DNA of 64,000 nucleotides from Mesobacillus jeotgali (GTDB lineage Bacteria > Bacillota > Bacilli > Bacillales > Cytobacillaceae): contig NZ_FVZC01000006.1 of assembly GCF_900166585.1 (NCBI RefSeq), positions 1 through 64,000 of the forward strand, read 5' to 3'. The notes under the pieces are model-generated. The model was not told the origin of the DNA and searched no databases. It saw only the letters and a program-made list of their open reading frames with translations. Every line of letters starts with the position of its first letter. Positions within the stretch are counted from its first letter, which is position 1. Below are positions 27,525 to 38,029 of this stretch, in pieces. A program made the translations under genes and the position numbers.

Positions 27525-27965
27525 TTGAGTTTAAACTCTGAATTACAAGATTTAGACCTGGTTGATCTATTAAGTGAGCGTCACACTCTGCTGCGTAAAA
27601 TTTCAGAGAAAGCCTGGAATAATCAGAGTGATATTTATATTTCAAATTCAGAATGGTATATCATGGCGAGGATTTATAAAAAAAAGCCAACCATTTCATA
27701 TATTAATAAAAATGTGGAAATTTCCCGGCAGGCTATACATAAATTCATTAAAAACCTGGCTGAAAAAGGCTTAGTCGAAATCAATAACCTGGAAAATAAT
27801 AAAAAGGAAAAGTGGATACAGTTAACACCTCTTGGGGAAGAGTGCTATGAAAAAAACGCAAAGCTCAAGGCTAATCTGGAAATCAGGATTGCAGAGAAAA
27901 TCGGTGATGAGCAGGTAAAATTACTTAAGGAAATTTTAAAGCTTGATTGGAATCTGAATGATTAA
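27525..27965 (+). CDS. MarR-family transcriptional regulator
   Basis: Winged-helix regulator of 146 residues that likely dimerises and binds a palindrome until released by a ligand. The winged helix spans about 40-110: SNSEWYIMARIYKKKPTISYINKNVEISRQAIHKFIKNLAEKGLVEIN is the helix-turn-helix, NLENNKKEKWIQLTPLGEE the wing. I chose the TTG at 27525, five bases after GAGGTGA; no ATG gives a family-like N-terminus. Next to it is a second-type gyrB, and palindromes fitting a MarR dimer occur at the gyrB and carD promoters. A ligand such as a gyrase inhibitor is inferred from context only. Confidence 0.88.
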   Translation: MSLNSELQDLDLVDLLSERHTLLRKISEKAWNNQSDIYISNSEWYIMARIYKKKPTISYINKNVEISRQAIHKFIKNLAEKGLVEINNLENNKKEKWIQLTPLGEECYEKNAKLKANLEIRIAEKIGDEQVKLLKEILKLDWNLND

Positions 27966-27970
27966 GTCAT

Positions 27971-28012
27971 AACCCTCTTAATGTCAATTAGGTTGACAAT
28001 AAGAGGGTTTTT
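27971..28012 (+). terminator. marR terminator containing operator 1
   Basis: AACCCTCTTA and TAAGAGGGTT form a 10-bp stem followed by TTTTAT. Its inner part is itself the palindrome TGTCAA (27982-27987), TTAGG, TTGACA (27993-27998), so the hairpin continues almost to the loop. The same DNA can thus work as an RNA terminator for marR and as a protein-binding operator for gyrB. Confidence 0.8.
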
Positions 28013-28045
28013 ATATAAACTAATATTGTCAACTATATTGACAAT
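27993..28045 (+). promoter_or_regulatory. Promoter/operator region of the gyrB paralogue
   Basis: Operator 2 at 28025-28045 is a perfect palindrome ATTGTCAA-CTATA-TTGACAAT. Operator 1 (27982-27998) shares the half-sites and the 5-base gap. The TTGACA of operator 1 can act as -35 with TAAACT (28016-28021, 17-base spacer) or TATAAA (28014-28019, 15) as -10, so the operators would flank the -10 and cover -35 and +1. The -10 choice is uncertain; the palindromes are not. Confidence 0.7.
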
Positions 28046-28066
28046 TCTAGCTGTTATGCACCGTAA

Positions 28067-30019
<1,953 letters not shown>

Positions 30020-30044
30020 CCTTCCTAAAGAATATGTAAAATAG

Positions 30045-30084
30045 AATGGCCCATTGAATCCTGATTCAATAAGGCCATTTTTAT
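30045..30084 (+). terminator. Terminator of the gyrB paralogue
   Basis: AATGGCCCATTGAA pairs with TTCAATAAGGCCATT with a small bulge, followed by TTTATTTTTA. Confidence 0.8.
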
Positions 30085-30213
30085 TTTTATCTAATAGTTA
30101 TTTTGACTTTGTATCAACGTGTCCGGAAGACTTATGAACTGGATAGGAGAGATAATTTCGTAAAAAAAGCAGCAGCTGTTTTAACTTTTGTGAAAGTCTG
30201 CACAAAAACTTTC

Positions 30214-30735
30214 CTAATTAACCACTTTCTCCTTATTGCTATCTAATAAGTACTTTGTAATTCTTTCTTCTATTCTGTCAACGGAGGTATTAAAAGCAAT
30301 CGCTAATTCTTTAAAGAGGATGCTTTGAATGGTATTAAGCAGCTTTCGGTCCTGTTCATAAAGTTTTTTTTCATTCTGATCTGCTTCAATCTTTTTTCGC
30401 ATGAGTGTATTGATGGTCCGGGCAATTTCCATTCTGTCACCACGGTTTACAATACCGGAATATAAATTTTGCCGAACGTTCGGTTTATCAACCCAGTCGA
30501 TTCCTGGATATTTAAAAGAATCAAGGATTTCCTGGGCATCCTCTTTATGGACCATTTCATGAAGGCTTACCTTATCACTATGAACTGGAACACTCAAGGT
30601 CAACTGATGATTGTTATCAGTAGGGTGCAATACGTAATACGGTCTTGTTACACCTAACACGGTCTTTTCGCAAATATCATCAATTTTACAGATGCCATGT
30701 GCTGAATAAATAACCAAATCTCCTATATTAAACAT
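30214..30735 (-). CDS. CarD/CdnL-family RNA polymerase-binding regulator
   Basis: 173 residues. The N-terminal Tudor-like RNAP-interaction domain is clear (MFNIGDLVIYSAHGICKIDDI...YYVLHP...LSVPVHS, about 1-65). The rest is helical (about 75-165), as in CarD and CdnL, which bind the RNAP beta lobe and stabilise the open promoter complex. The ATG at 30735 lies after GAGGGGTG; an earlier in-frame start at 30762 would run through the operator. It faces the gyrB paralogue tail to tail, but its promoter carries the same palindromes, so I infer co-regulation by the MarR protein. The C-terminal half is not close to any family member I recall in detail. Confidence 0.85.
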   Translation of the reverse strand: MFNIGDLVIYSAHGICKIDDICEKTVLGVTRPYYVLHPTDNNHQLTLSVPVHSDKVSLHEMVHKEDAQEILDSFKYPGIDWVDKPNVRQNLYSGIVNRGDRMEIARTINTLMRKKIEADQNEKKLYEQDRKLLNTIQSILFKELAIAFNTSVDRIEERITKYLLDSNKEKVVN

Positions 30736-30754
30736 ATATTCACCCCTCGGTAAA

Positions 30755-30832
30755 ATTGTCAACCAAGTTTATGATAACACTAAAGAGCAACTTTGTCAAC
30801 TTGGTTGACTTTAAGGTGAGTGGCTCTGTCAA
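30755..30832 (-). promoter_or_regulatory. carD promoter with flanking operators
   Basis: On the minus strand TTGACA (30799-30794), 17-base spacer, TATCAT (30776-30771): a near-consensus promoter. The -35 is the half-site of a palindrome TGTCAA-CTTGG-TTGACT (30794-30810). A second, imperfect copy ATTGTCAA-CCAAG-TTTATGAT lies just after the -10 (30755-30775). A lone half-site TGTCAA occurs at 30827-30832. The half-site and 5-base gap equal those before gyrB. Confidence 0.75.
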
Positions 30833-31043
30833 CTATCGGCTGATATTAAGAAATCACCAGGTCGATATAAAGGGACGTGATTTGCCAAAGTTAACGAATT
30901 TTCAGGAAGCGTGGGTGTACCACGGATTATTGGAAGAAAGCTGAGAATGGAAAATACTATCTATTGATTCCAGCAAAGATGGTTTGCGATTTTTCGCAAT
31001 CATTCAGACACCCGGGATGCAGGGGTATTCATGGCACGAAAAA

Positions 31044-31071
31044 ACGCTCAGAAATTCTGAGCGTTTTTCTA
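31044..31071 (-). terminator. Terminator of the mechanosensitive-channel gene
   Basis: AAAAACGCTCAG and CTGAGCGTTTTT form a 12-bp stem with A and T runs on both sides, so it can act on either strand. The stretch 30833-31043 before it has short broken frames (one ending VYHGLLEES, another running through WKKAENGKYYLLIP) that may be a gene remnant; I cannot identify it. Confidence 0.8.
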
Positions 31072-31074
31072 TTT

Positions 31075-32760
31075 TTATGGATTCAACGGGTTATCGCCGT
31101 TACGAGGATTAATTGGGTTGTTGCTTCTATTTTCGTTAGGATTGTTCAAGTTTGGCGGTGTTCCAGGATTCGTGTTCAAGTTATTCAAGTTTGGCGGTGT
31201 CGCAGTGTTCGGATTAACCGAATTATTCTTTTTCATTTTCTGCTGCTGGACCGCTGCCTGATCAATGCTGGTTTTCTCAATTTTCTCATCAAACTTGGTC
31301 AGGTATTTGGAAGCGAAATTTTTTCCGCCAAGTCCAAATGCGAGGCCGAATGCGAGTGCCAATCCGCCAAGTGTCAGGATGAAGGCTGCATTTACGATGG
31401 CAGGTGCGACGCCCAGCTGGTCAAGTGCCATGAAAACAGCAATGGTGATGATCGCATATTTTGCTACAGTTGCAAGGACGTTTGAAGAATCACCCTGCAG
31501 AATGCTGCTGAGAACTTTCTTGGCAAGGCCGCCGAGCCATAGGCCGACACCAAGGATGACAATTGCTGCAATGACATGCGGAAGATATCCAATCACACCG
31601 CGAGCAAGGTCGACGAAGAAATCAAGCTTAACGACATTCAGTGCTTCCGCTACAAACAGAAGGACGACAATGACCTGGACGATATAGCCGACGATTTCAG
31701 ATAAGCCTAATGAGTTAGGACGATTTGCTGCGCTGCCTAAACCCATGCCTTTAAAATAAGAGTCGAAACCAATTCTTCTTAACAAATCGGCCGTGAATTT
31801 TTTCAGCCATTTACCCAGCCACAAACCGATCATGACCAGGATGATTGCAACAACGATATTCGGAATCATCGTAAGGATATCATTCAGCATGGCGATTGCC
31901 GGTGCGGAAATTCCTTCGACATCAAGACGCTCAAGAGCGGCGATGACGGTCGGGATCAAAATGAGTACGAAAGCGACGGTTCCGATCACACGTGAAAGGC
32001 TTGTGCCTTCAAATAAACGGGAAAGCCCAAAACGCTGGACTAATCTTTCAGTGCCAATGCTTTGCAAAAAGTTCGTCAGGATATCGCGGACAATTTTAGC
32101 AACAAAGTAACCGACTAAAAGGATCAGGGCAGCGGCGAATAATTTAGGGATGAAGGAAAGGATTCCCTCGATCATGTTTTCAAATGGCTCAGACACGCCG
32201 CGAAGGTTCAGTGCTGACAATACTGCCGGCAGTGCCATCAGCAATACAAGATAGAAAACGATGTTTGCGACGGTATCGACTGCATTTGTTGTCTGCTGGT
32301 TGTCCTCCGTCAGCTTGTACTTGCTTAATCTTTCATGGACACCAAGCTTCTTGCCGCCTTTTTGTATCAGGAATTTCAAACCTGAGGCAATCAGCCATGC
32401 AAATAATAAAATCAAGCCTGCTTTTAAGATATTAGGAATCGCTGCAGCAATCGTTGAGAACATTCCTACAAGCGGCTCAGTTAAAACATATAAATCTAAA
32501 ATGTTCAGGAACATGATAAAGACAAATACTAGAATTAAAATATAGACGATTTTGCTGATGATTTTCTCAGCTGAGTATTTTTTATTGCCCGCGCTTGAAA
32601 AAAGCTTATTATCAAGGCTGGTTTTCTGCAGCCCCTTGTAAACTGCCTTCTCGATTAATTTTGCAACAAGCCATCCGACCAGGAGGACAGCGAGAGCAAT
32701 CAGCACGTTTGGCAGTTTGCCAAGGATGCTATCCCATCCATTATAAAAATTATTGTTCAA
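31075..32760 (-). CDS. CmpX/MscS-like mechanosensitive channel with repeated TM helices
   Basis: Membrane protein of 561 residues with about ten hydrophobic helices arranged as repeats of the 'conserved TM helix' unit (for example IPNILKAGLILLFAWLIASGL, IPKLFAAALILLVGYFVAKI, IPNIVVAIILVMIGLWLGKWL, LPHVIAAIVILGVGLWLGGLA). A glycine/alanine-rich pore-like helix (LTLGGLALAFGLAFGLGGKNFA) resembles MscS TM3. The tail (about 505-561) is low-complexity Asn/Pro (NPNTATPPNLNNLN repeated). I use TTG 32760, eight bases after AAGGAG; the GTG at 32769 overlaps that ribosome site. Osmotic-stress release is inferred. Confidence 0.82.
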   Translation of the reverse strand: MNNNFYNGWDSILGKLPNVLIALAVLLVGWLVAKLIEKAVYKGLQKTSLDNKLFSSAGNKKYSAEKIISKIVYILILVFVFIMFLNILDLYVLTEPLVGMFSTIAAAIPNILKAGLILLFAWLIASGLKFLIQKGGKKLGVHERLSKYKLTEDNQQTTNAVDTVANIVFYLVLLMALPAVLSALNLRGVSEPFENMIEGILSFIPKLFAAALILLVGYFVAKIVRDILTNFLQSIGTERLVQRFGLSRLFEGTSLSRVIGTVAFVLILIPTVIAALERLDVEGISAPAIAMLNDILTMIPNIVVAIILVMIGLWLGKWLKKFTADLLRRIGFDSYFKGMGLGSAANRPNSLGLSEIVGYIVQVIVVLLFVAEALNVVKLDFFVDLARGVIGYLPHVIAAIVILGVGLWLGGLAKKVLSSILQGDSSNVLATVAKYAIITIAVFMALDQLGVAPAIVNAAFILTLGGLALAFGLAFGLGGKNFASKYLTKFDEKIEKTSIDQAAVQQQKMKKNNSVNPNTATPPNLNNLNTNPGTPPNLNNPNENRSNNPINPRNGDNPLNP

Positions 32761-32983
32761 ATTTCTCACTCCTTATTTAGTTGGGACCTCCAGGGTGGGC
32801 TGTAAATGTAAGAATAAGTTCGGAATCAGTACAGCCGTCATCTGTGAAAAAAGTCCTTAGTAAGCTAGCAAGCTTACTTTAATCTACCCAAATGATGCCG
32901 ATATAAACAAAGCGGAGCACATTGGCCCATACATAATTGGTTTTTATAAAATGTAGATATAGAGAGATTGGAGAGGGCTTATC

Positions 32984-34669
32984 ATGAAGATTAAAACAAG
33001 GTTCATTCTTGTCATGGCTGTACTGATTTTCTCCATTACAACAGTTGGTGTACAATCCAGCATTGCACTCAACAACACAGTCGAGAGGAACGATGAGCTA
33101 AAAAAGAAAACGGAAATGCAGGTATTGGGAAAGCATATTCAATTTTTGCTTGCGGGACTGTCCAACGATGAACGTGGGCTGCTGATGACAAGCGATATGG
33201 AATATGCCAAGGAAATGAAGAAGGAGACGGATGACCTTCAGGCAACTGTACAGAAAATGAAAAAGTTGGCCAGCACTTCGGCCGAAAAAGAAATGATCGA
33301 TGAAATGAGTTACAATCTTGAGAAATACTGGGCGTTGAACCAATCCATCATCAAAAACGTGCTGGATGACAATGAGAGGGCACAGAGGATTCATTTTACC
33401 GAGGAAACCTCTTTACGGAAGGAAGTCGTCGAGCCATCCATCAATAAATTGGTCGAGGAGCTGGATAAGCAGGTTGCCGAATTGAAAGATGAACTTGGCA
33501 GCATGGCGAGAATTAGCCAGATTGTCATCATTTCCATTAATGTGATTGCTACAGTCATTGGCCTGGTTTTAGGATACGTGCTGCTCAGATCGATTTTTAA
33601 GCCTCTTAATGAAATCAATCGCCAGATGGAAGAGGTGGCACGCGGAGATGGTGATTTAACTAAGCAAATCAGCGTCCGCCGCAAGGATGAATTTGGGGAT
33701 CTCGCACAGTCTTTCAATGCATTCATCACCTCAATACGAGGCGTAATCAAACAGATTAGCGAATCCTCAGAACAGGTTGCTGCTTCATCTGAAGAGTTCT
33801 CGGCAAGCGCCGAACAGTCAAAAGTCACTTCTGAGCAAGTATCAGCTGCAATGCAGGAAATTTCGGCGAGTACGAACCACCAGAGTGACATGACAGAACA
33901 AAGCACTGTTGCAGTCCGTGAATCGCTTGAAGGACTCGTGACCATTTCGGCAAGTACACAGGAACTGGCTGACAAGACAGTTACCGTAAAAGAACAGGCT
34001 GAAAAAGGAGCACAATCCGTCTCTGAAATCGTTGTCCAGATGGAGTCAATCCATCACTCTGTTGAAGCCGCCGATAAAGGCATCAATTCACTGGCGTCAA
34101 CAGCTAGTAAAATTGGCAATATCACGGGCCTCATCAACGAAATAGCCGGACAAACCAATCTGCTCGCCTTGAATGCAGCCATTGAAGCCGCGCGTGCTGG
34201 TGAGCATGGTAAAGGATTTGCGGTCGTTGCGGAAGAAGTAAGGAAACTCGCCGAACAATCCAGCAAATCAGCCAACCAGATACAGGATTTGATCACAAGC
34301 ATCCAGGGTGAGTCAAGTGACACCGTCCAATCCATCCAGACAGTAAAAGAAACTGTTTCACACGGAATTGTACTGAGCGATGAAACAGCGACTCAATTCA
34401 AGGAAATACGCTCACTCATTCTGCAGGTCTCTTCGCAAATTCAGGAAATCGCCGGCACGACCAGGAACCTCTCCACTGGTTTCGAGCAGGTAGCAGGATC
34501 AATCGAAGAAATCTCCGGAATCATGAAAAATACATCCGATAACACCATCGCTGCCGCTGCTTCAACAGAAGAACAGCTCGCCTCCATGGAAGAAATCCTC
34601 AACAGTGCCAACTCTCTCTCAAAGCTGGCCGAGGATCTTCAGACGATGGTGCATCGATTTAAGATTTAG
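32984..34669 (+). CDS. Methyl-accepting chemotaxis protein
   Basis: Transmembrane receptor of 561 residues. Order: N-terminal helix (about 7-29), an outer four-helix-bundle sensor (30-180), second helix (about 182-204), HAMP linker, then the signalling domain with the highly conserved tip [41 protein letters not shown]. The ligand is not predictable. GGAGAGGG precedes the ATG. Stands alone with its terminator; no che genes nearby. Confidence 0.95.
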   Translation: MKIKTRFILVMAVLIFSITTVGVQSSIALNNTVERNDELKKKTEMQVLGKHIQFLLAGLSNDERGLLMTSDMEYAKEMKKETDDLQATVQKMKKLASTSAEKEMIDEMSYNLEKYWALNQSIIKNVLDDNERAQRIHFTEETSLRKEVVEPSINKLVEELDKQVAELKDELGSMARISQIVIISINVIATVIGLVLGYVLLRSIFKPLNEINRQMEEVARGDGDLTKQISVRRKDEFGDLAQSFNAFITSIRGVIKQISESSEQVAASSEEFSASAEQSKVTSEQVSAAMQEISASTNHQSDMTEQSTVAVRESLEGLVTISASTQELADKTVTVKEQAEKGAQSVSEIVVQMESIHHSVEAADKGINSLASTASKIGNITGLINEIAGQTNLLALNAAIEAARAGEHGKGFAVVAEEVRKLAEQSSKSANQIQDLITSIQGESSDTVQSIQTVKETVSHGIVLSDETATQFKEIRSLILQVSSQIQEIAGTTRNLSTGFEQVAGSIEEISGIMKNTSDNTIAAAASTEEQLASMEEILNSANSLSKLAEDLQTMVHRFKI

Positions 34670-34675
34670 TGTGTA

Positions 34676-34704
34676 AAACCGCTGCCAAAGCAGCGGTTTT
34701 TTTA
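34676..34704 (+). terminator. Terminator of the chemotaxis receptor gene
   Basis: AAACCGCTG pairs with CAGCGGTTT, followed by TTTTAA. Confidence 0.85.
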
Positions 34705-34953
34705 ATATAACCAAGATAAAGACTCAGTGGCAGTATTTTTTCTGGCAAAAAGGGATCCTAAGGGCGAAACTAGTAGGGTTTAAGTTCTTGCCTTCAGTAT
34801 CAGGATATTCCACCAATCCGATTAGGAGCTCCAATACCCTACTCTTGGTCCAGGAGGAATTAGTGCCTGGCTTATAGAAATTAAGACCTAATGCAATAAA
34901 ATCACTCCAAAATATAAATGGAGAAATAATTAGAATGGTTAGGAGATTTTATA

Positions 34954-35808
34954 ATGTCCTGCTGGGAAACGAAAATAATTGAAACTGCCCGAGGCAACTT
35001 TGAGGTTTTTGTTAAAGGAGAAGGGCATCCGATTTGCGTAACTCATCATTATTCAGAGTTCAACGCCACAGGTGATTACTTCGCCGATTCCTTTACAGAT
35101 AACCATAAAGTCTACCTTGTGAATTTAAAAGAAGCAGGAAACTCAAGCAAGGCAAACGCGGCTCATGAGTTAAGTATGTTTGATGCTGTTTACGACCTCG
35201 AAGCAATCCGAGTGGAGCTGGGTTATTCCAAGTGGAGCTTTGCCGGGCATTCTACTGGAGGTATGATAGGCGTCATTTACGGAATTCATTTCTCAAATTC
35301 TCTTGCTTCACTCATAATTGTCGGATCTGCCGCCAGGCAATATGCTAATTCATCCTCAAAGTGCATCTATCATCCAGACCACCCGCGTTTCGACCGAATG
35401 CAGCAACTTATTGAGATATTAAAACGCTCTGATTTATCACCCGGGGAAAGAGAGCAGTTTTCCAGGGAAAGAACTAAGCTATCTCTTTTTCATCCACATA
35501 AGTATGAAGAGTACTTTTCATTAGGCATTCACAAAAAAATCTCTTCCGCAAGAATGAACTTTTTTATCAGGGAACAAATGATTTTCGATGTAACCCGTGA
35601 ATTAGGAAAAATCACAACTAATACTCTAATTATATGTGGCTGTCACGATGTACAATGTCCCCTTCCTTTCTCCATAGAAATGAATGAGTTAATACCAAAA
35701 TCACAACTTATTATTTTTAATGAAAGCAACCATTATCCTTTCCTGGAAGAGAGGTTGGTTTTTAGACAAACTGTCTTAGCTTACTTGGAAGATGCCCTTT
35801 CTTATTAA
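34954..35808 (+). CDS. Alpha/beta-fold hydrolase
   Basis: Cytosolic hydrolase of 284 residues with unknown substrate. The nucleophile elbow is GHSTGG (Ser near 100); the late acid is in IICGCHDVQCP and the catalytic His in NESNHYPFLEE. The family covers haloperoxidase- and proline-iminopeptidase-like enzymes. AGGAGA lies ten bases before the ATG. The region 34705-34953 upstream shows no other gene. Confidence 0.85.
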   Translation: MSCWETKIIETARGNFEVFVKGEGHPICVTHHYSEFNATGDYFADSFTDNHKVYLVNLKEAGNSSKANAAHELSMFDAVYDLEAIRVELGYSKWSFAGHSTGGMIGVIYGIHFSNSLASLIIVGSAARQYANSSSKCIYHPDHPRFDRMQQLIEILKRSDLSPGEREQFSRERTKLSLFHPHKYEEYFSLGIHKKISSARMNFFIREQMIFDVTRELGKITTNTLIICGCHDVQCPLPFSIEMNELIPKSQLIIFNESNHYPFLEERLVFRQTVLAYLEDALSY

Positions 35809-35870
35809 CTGACAAGGCTGTTACAAAACGTTACTAAAACGTGAAAGACACTCAGCTGGAAAGGGAACAG

Positions 35871-36133
35871 ATGAAAAAAATTAATTCTATTCTTATATTA
35901 ATCGCTTTGCTTGTTACTACTGGATGTCAGCCTAAATAACAGAAGAACAAGCGAGATTGATTGTAATCAAACATCACACCAATGAAAATGGAAAGGCAGA
36001 GATTATTTCTGTAATTCACAAAAATAATGATTATATTGTGAAGTGGGAGAAAAAGGATAACTGCGAGAGAGGGATCAACAATATTAATGGCCAGAATGGA
36101 GAAGTGGGAAAGGGTGAGGCTTCAATTTGCTAG
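35871..36133 (+). pseudogene. Frameshifted small lipoprotein gene
   Basis: The first frame encodes a lipoprotein signal (MKKINSILILIALLVTTGC, then QPK) and stops at 35937. One base out of phase the protein continues: ITEEQARLIVIKHHTNENGKA and on through IISVIHKNNDYIVKWEKKDNCERG to a stop at 36131-36133. Adding one A to the run AAA at 35934-35936 restores a single frame of about 87 codons. So this is a gene broken by a one-base loss in a short homopolymer, or a sequencing error. The mature part resembles PepSY-like small lipoproteins of bacilli. Confidence 0.75.
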
Positions 36134-36221
36134 GTTTATATATCTTTTATATATAAGAAGCACTATAAAAAATAACAGACTTTTTCATAGGAATATCAGC
36201 CATTCTAAGGGGGGAATTTCC

Positions 36222-36839
36222 ATTTTTAAAACAATTATAAAATATATAGATCGGCAGTATAAAACGCCACAAGGAATCATAGGTGCATTTATTGGTGAAA
36301 AAATGGTAGAGCAGCACAAGACTGAAACAAATTGGTCATTAGAGCTGATGAACATTCACCAGGGAGACAGGATTTTAGAGTTAGGCTGCGGGGCAGGTTA
36401 TGCCATAAAATTAATTTCAGAAAAGAATTTAGCTGAAGAAATAGTCGGTTTGGACATTTCCCCAACAATTATTAGATCTGCAAGAATCAGAAACAAAAAG
36501 GCAATTATCAAAGAGAAAGTAAAACTAGTGAAGGCAAATCTTAATAAATTGCCCTTTCGAGATGAGAATTTCAACACGGTATTTAGTATCCAAACTATTT
36601 ATTTTTGGACTGATGCAGCCTCGACAATTTCAGAAATCTTTAGGGTCCTGAAGCCGGAAGGAGTTGTAATCCTTACTTTTTCTGACGGGAAAGAGGATGA
36701 AACTTGGGAAGGCATAAAAGGTATTACTAGAAATCAAGTAATTCCATATATGAAGGAAGCGGGATTTAGGAACGTTTCTATAGTCAGAGGTCCGGATTCA
36801 AGAGGGTATCATACCGTTGCGGTTAAGGGAACTAAGTAA
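36222..36839 (+). CDS. SAM-dependent methyltransferase, class I
   Basis: Rossmann-fold methyltransferase. Motif I is ILELGCGAGYAIKLI, motif II VGLDISPTIIRSAR, then VKANLNKLPFRDENFNTVFSIQTIYFW. The substrate is unknown (UbiE/Mrm-like group). The start is a problem: an in-frame ATG at 36087 adds 45 residues that overlap the preceding pseudogene. The family-like N-terminus (IFKTIIKYIDRQYKTPQGIIGAFIG) begins at an ATT (36222) placed seven bases after AAGGGGGG. I list the ATT start; 36087 is the conventional alternative. Confidence 0.75.
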   Translation: MFKTIIKYIDRQYKTPQGIIGAFIGEKMVEQHKTETNWSLELMNIHQGDRILELGCGAGYAIKLISEKNLAEEIVGLDISPTIIRSARIRNKKAIIKEKVKLVKANLNKLPFRDENFNTVFSIQTIYFWTDAASTISEIFRVLKPEGVVILTFSDGKEDETWEGIKGITRNQVIPYMKEAGFRNVSIVRGPDSRGYHTVAVKGTK

Positions 36840-36950
36840 ATGATAAATGAGGAGCGATGATCCAGGAAGGTTTCCGCAATATTTAATGGATGTCGTCATT
36901 GAGCAACGATGAAGATTAGGTAAAGAAACATGTTTTCAACATAAAGAACT

Positions 36951-36981
36951 GGCTTTTACACATCTTTATGTGCAAAAGCCG
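36951..36981. repeat. Inverted repeat downstream of the methyltransferase
   Basis: GGCTTTTACACAT pairs with ATGTGCAAAAGCC (one mismatch) around CTTT. No T-run follows on either strand, so terminator function is doubtful. It lies between the convergent methyltransferase and arr genes. Confidence 0.45.
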
Positions 36982-37034
36982 AAAGTGAAACCCGATTTGA
37001 AGAGCTTAAAGTGTGACTGCCTGGATTTTAAGGA

Positions 37035-37451
37035 TTAATCGTATATTACAGCTTTTCCCTGTTCACGTAACTTTTTTAACGATGCAAGCATATGATTTAT
37101 CTCTTCATCGGAATGTCTTTCCCATGAACTTAATTCCGCTACTATTTTCAAAGGAGATTTAGATCTATAAGAACGTGTTGGGTTGCCAGGGAATTTTTTG
37201 TCTGTTAAGTTCGGATCATTTTCAAAATCACCTAATGGTTCTACTATAAAAATTCTTTCTTTTGATTTTGATGTGGCTAATTCAGCACCCCATTTAGCTG
37301 CATCCAATGTTGCAGTAAAGTATATAAAGTTGGATTTCTTATCTTGGTAATTTGATAAGTGTTGTGGTTCTAATAAATCACCGATTTTTAATGCCGCTTT
37401 AGTACCATGAAGAAAAGGACCATTATCCAAGACATCTTTTTTGTCATCCAT
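37035..37451 (-). CDS. arr: Rifampin ADP-ribosyltransferase
   Basis: Inactivates rifamycins by ADP-ribosylation using NAD. The 138 residues match Arr along their whole length: FLHGTKAALKIGDLLEP, NFIYFTATLDAAKWGAELA, IFIVEPLGDFENDPNLTDKKFPGNPTRSYRSKSPLKIV. The residues that correspond to the catalytic His/Tyr/Asp are present (His15, Tyr44, Asp84). GAGGTG lies before the ATG. It is a single gene; I see no rifamycin-associated element upstream. Chromosomal arr genes are common in soil bacilli. Confidence 0.93.
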   Translation of the reverse strand: MDDKKDVLDNGPFLHGTKAALKIGDLLEPQHLSNYQDKKSNFIYFTATLDAAKWGAELATSKSKERIFIVEPLGDFENDPNLTDKKFPGNPTRSYRSKSPLKIVAELSSWERHSDEEINHMLASLKKLREQGKAVIYD

Positions 37452-38029
37452 ACTGATACACCTCGTATATTTTTAGATTTGTGTATAACAGTATATTATT
37501 GGAATTACAAAAAGAGTAGTCTATAAATTATTTGTAAATAGATGTACAATGTAAGTAGAGGGAATGATATCGAGCGACAATTATGTATTAATATAGACTC
37601 ACCATTTTGGGTTGTTGCTGATTTTTGGAATGGCATATGGTTTTCTGCTTGTAAGCATGGGGTGCGTTGATCCAGAAGGATTGACCGCCTTTTTTGTTTA
37701 AATCATTATTGATCAAACGGAGCAGTAATGCGAATAAACTTTTTTGTTATTCCATACGTATATATACCCAAACTGTGAAACGAACATAAGAGGAGAGTTA
37801 ACCAGCTAATTTTTTCGAAATAGCGTTCGAACATAACAATCTTATCATCCAAATTCAAGGTGGCCTTCTTCAAACGTGTGTATCCATTCATACATTTAAC
37901 AGTATCTCCGTGGAGTTATTATAGTGATGGCGAAATGAGTCTAAATAGCAGGATATCATTTCTATTTCTGTCAGAGCTAATCATGAATGGTATCCTAAGA
38001 TAGAATGAGTCTATTAAAGGGTGTTGTCG
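37452..38029. other. 578-base region without a convincing gene
   Basis: An uninterrupted plus-strand frame at about 37600-37701 reads LLLIFGMAYGFLLVSMGCV and ends DPEGLTAFFV; it looks like the C-terminal helix of a lost membrane protein but has no start. A minus-strand frame (37706-37891, 61 residues, one hydrophobic stretch WLTLLLCSFHSLGIYTYG) has GGAGA upstream but no other support. The arr promoter should lie near 37470-37540. Confidence 0.35.

Noticed and set aside
30756..31485. Plus-strand frames across the carD promoter and the channel gene end
   Set aside because: They overlap operators, a terminator and the coding region of the channel, without ribosome sites.
31265..32545. Several long frames antisense to the mechanosensitive channel
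   Set aside because: Mirror frames of a hydrophobic, high-bias gene; no starts with ribosome sites and no family resemblance.
37452..37560. Rifamycin-associated element upstream of arr
   Set aside because: No recognisable inverted element; only AT-rich sequence with a possible -10.
37706..37891. 61-residue minus-strand frame between arr and the TauE gene
   Set aside because: Possible ribosome site but no coding signal or family; left in the gap description only.
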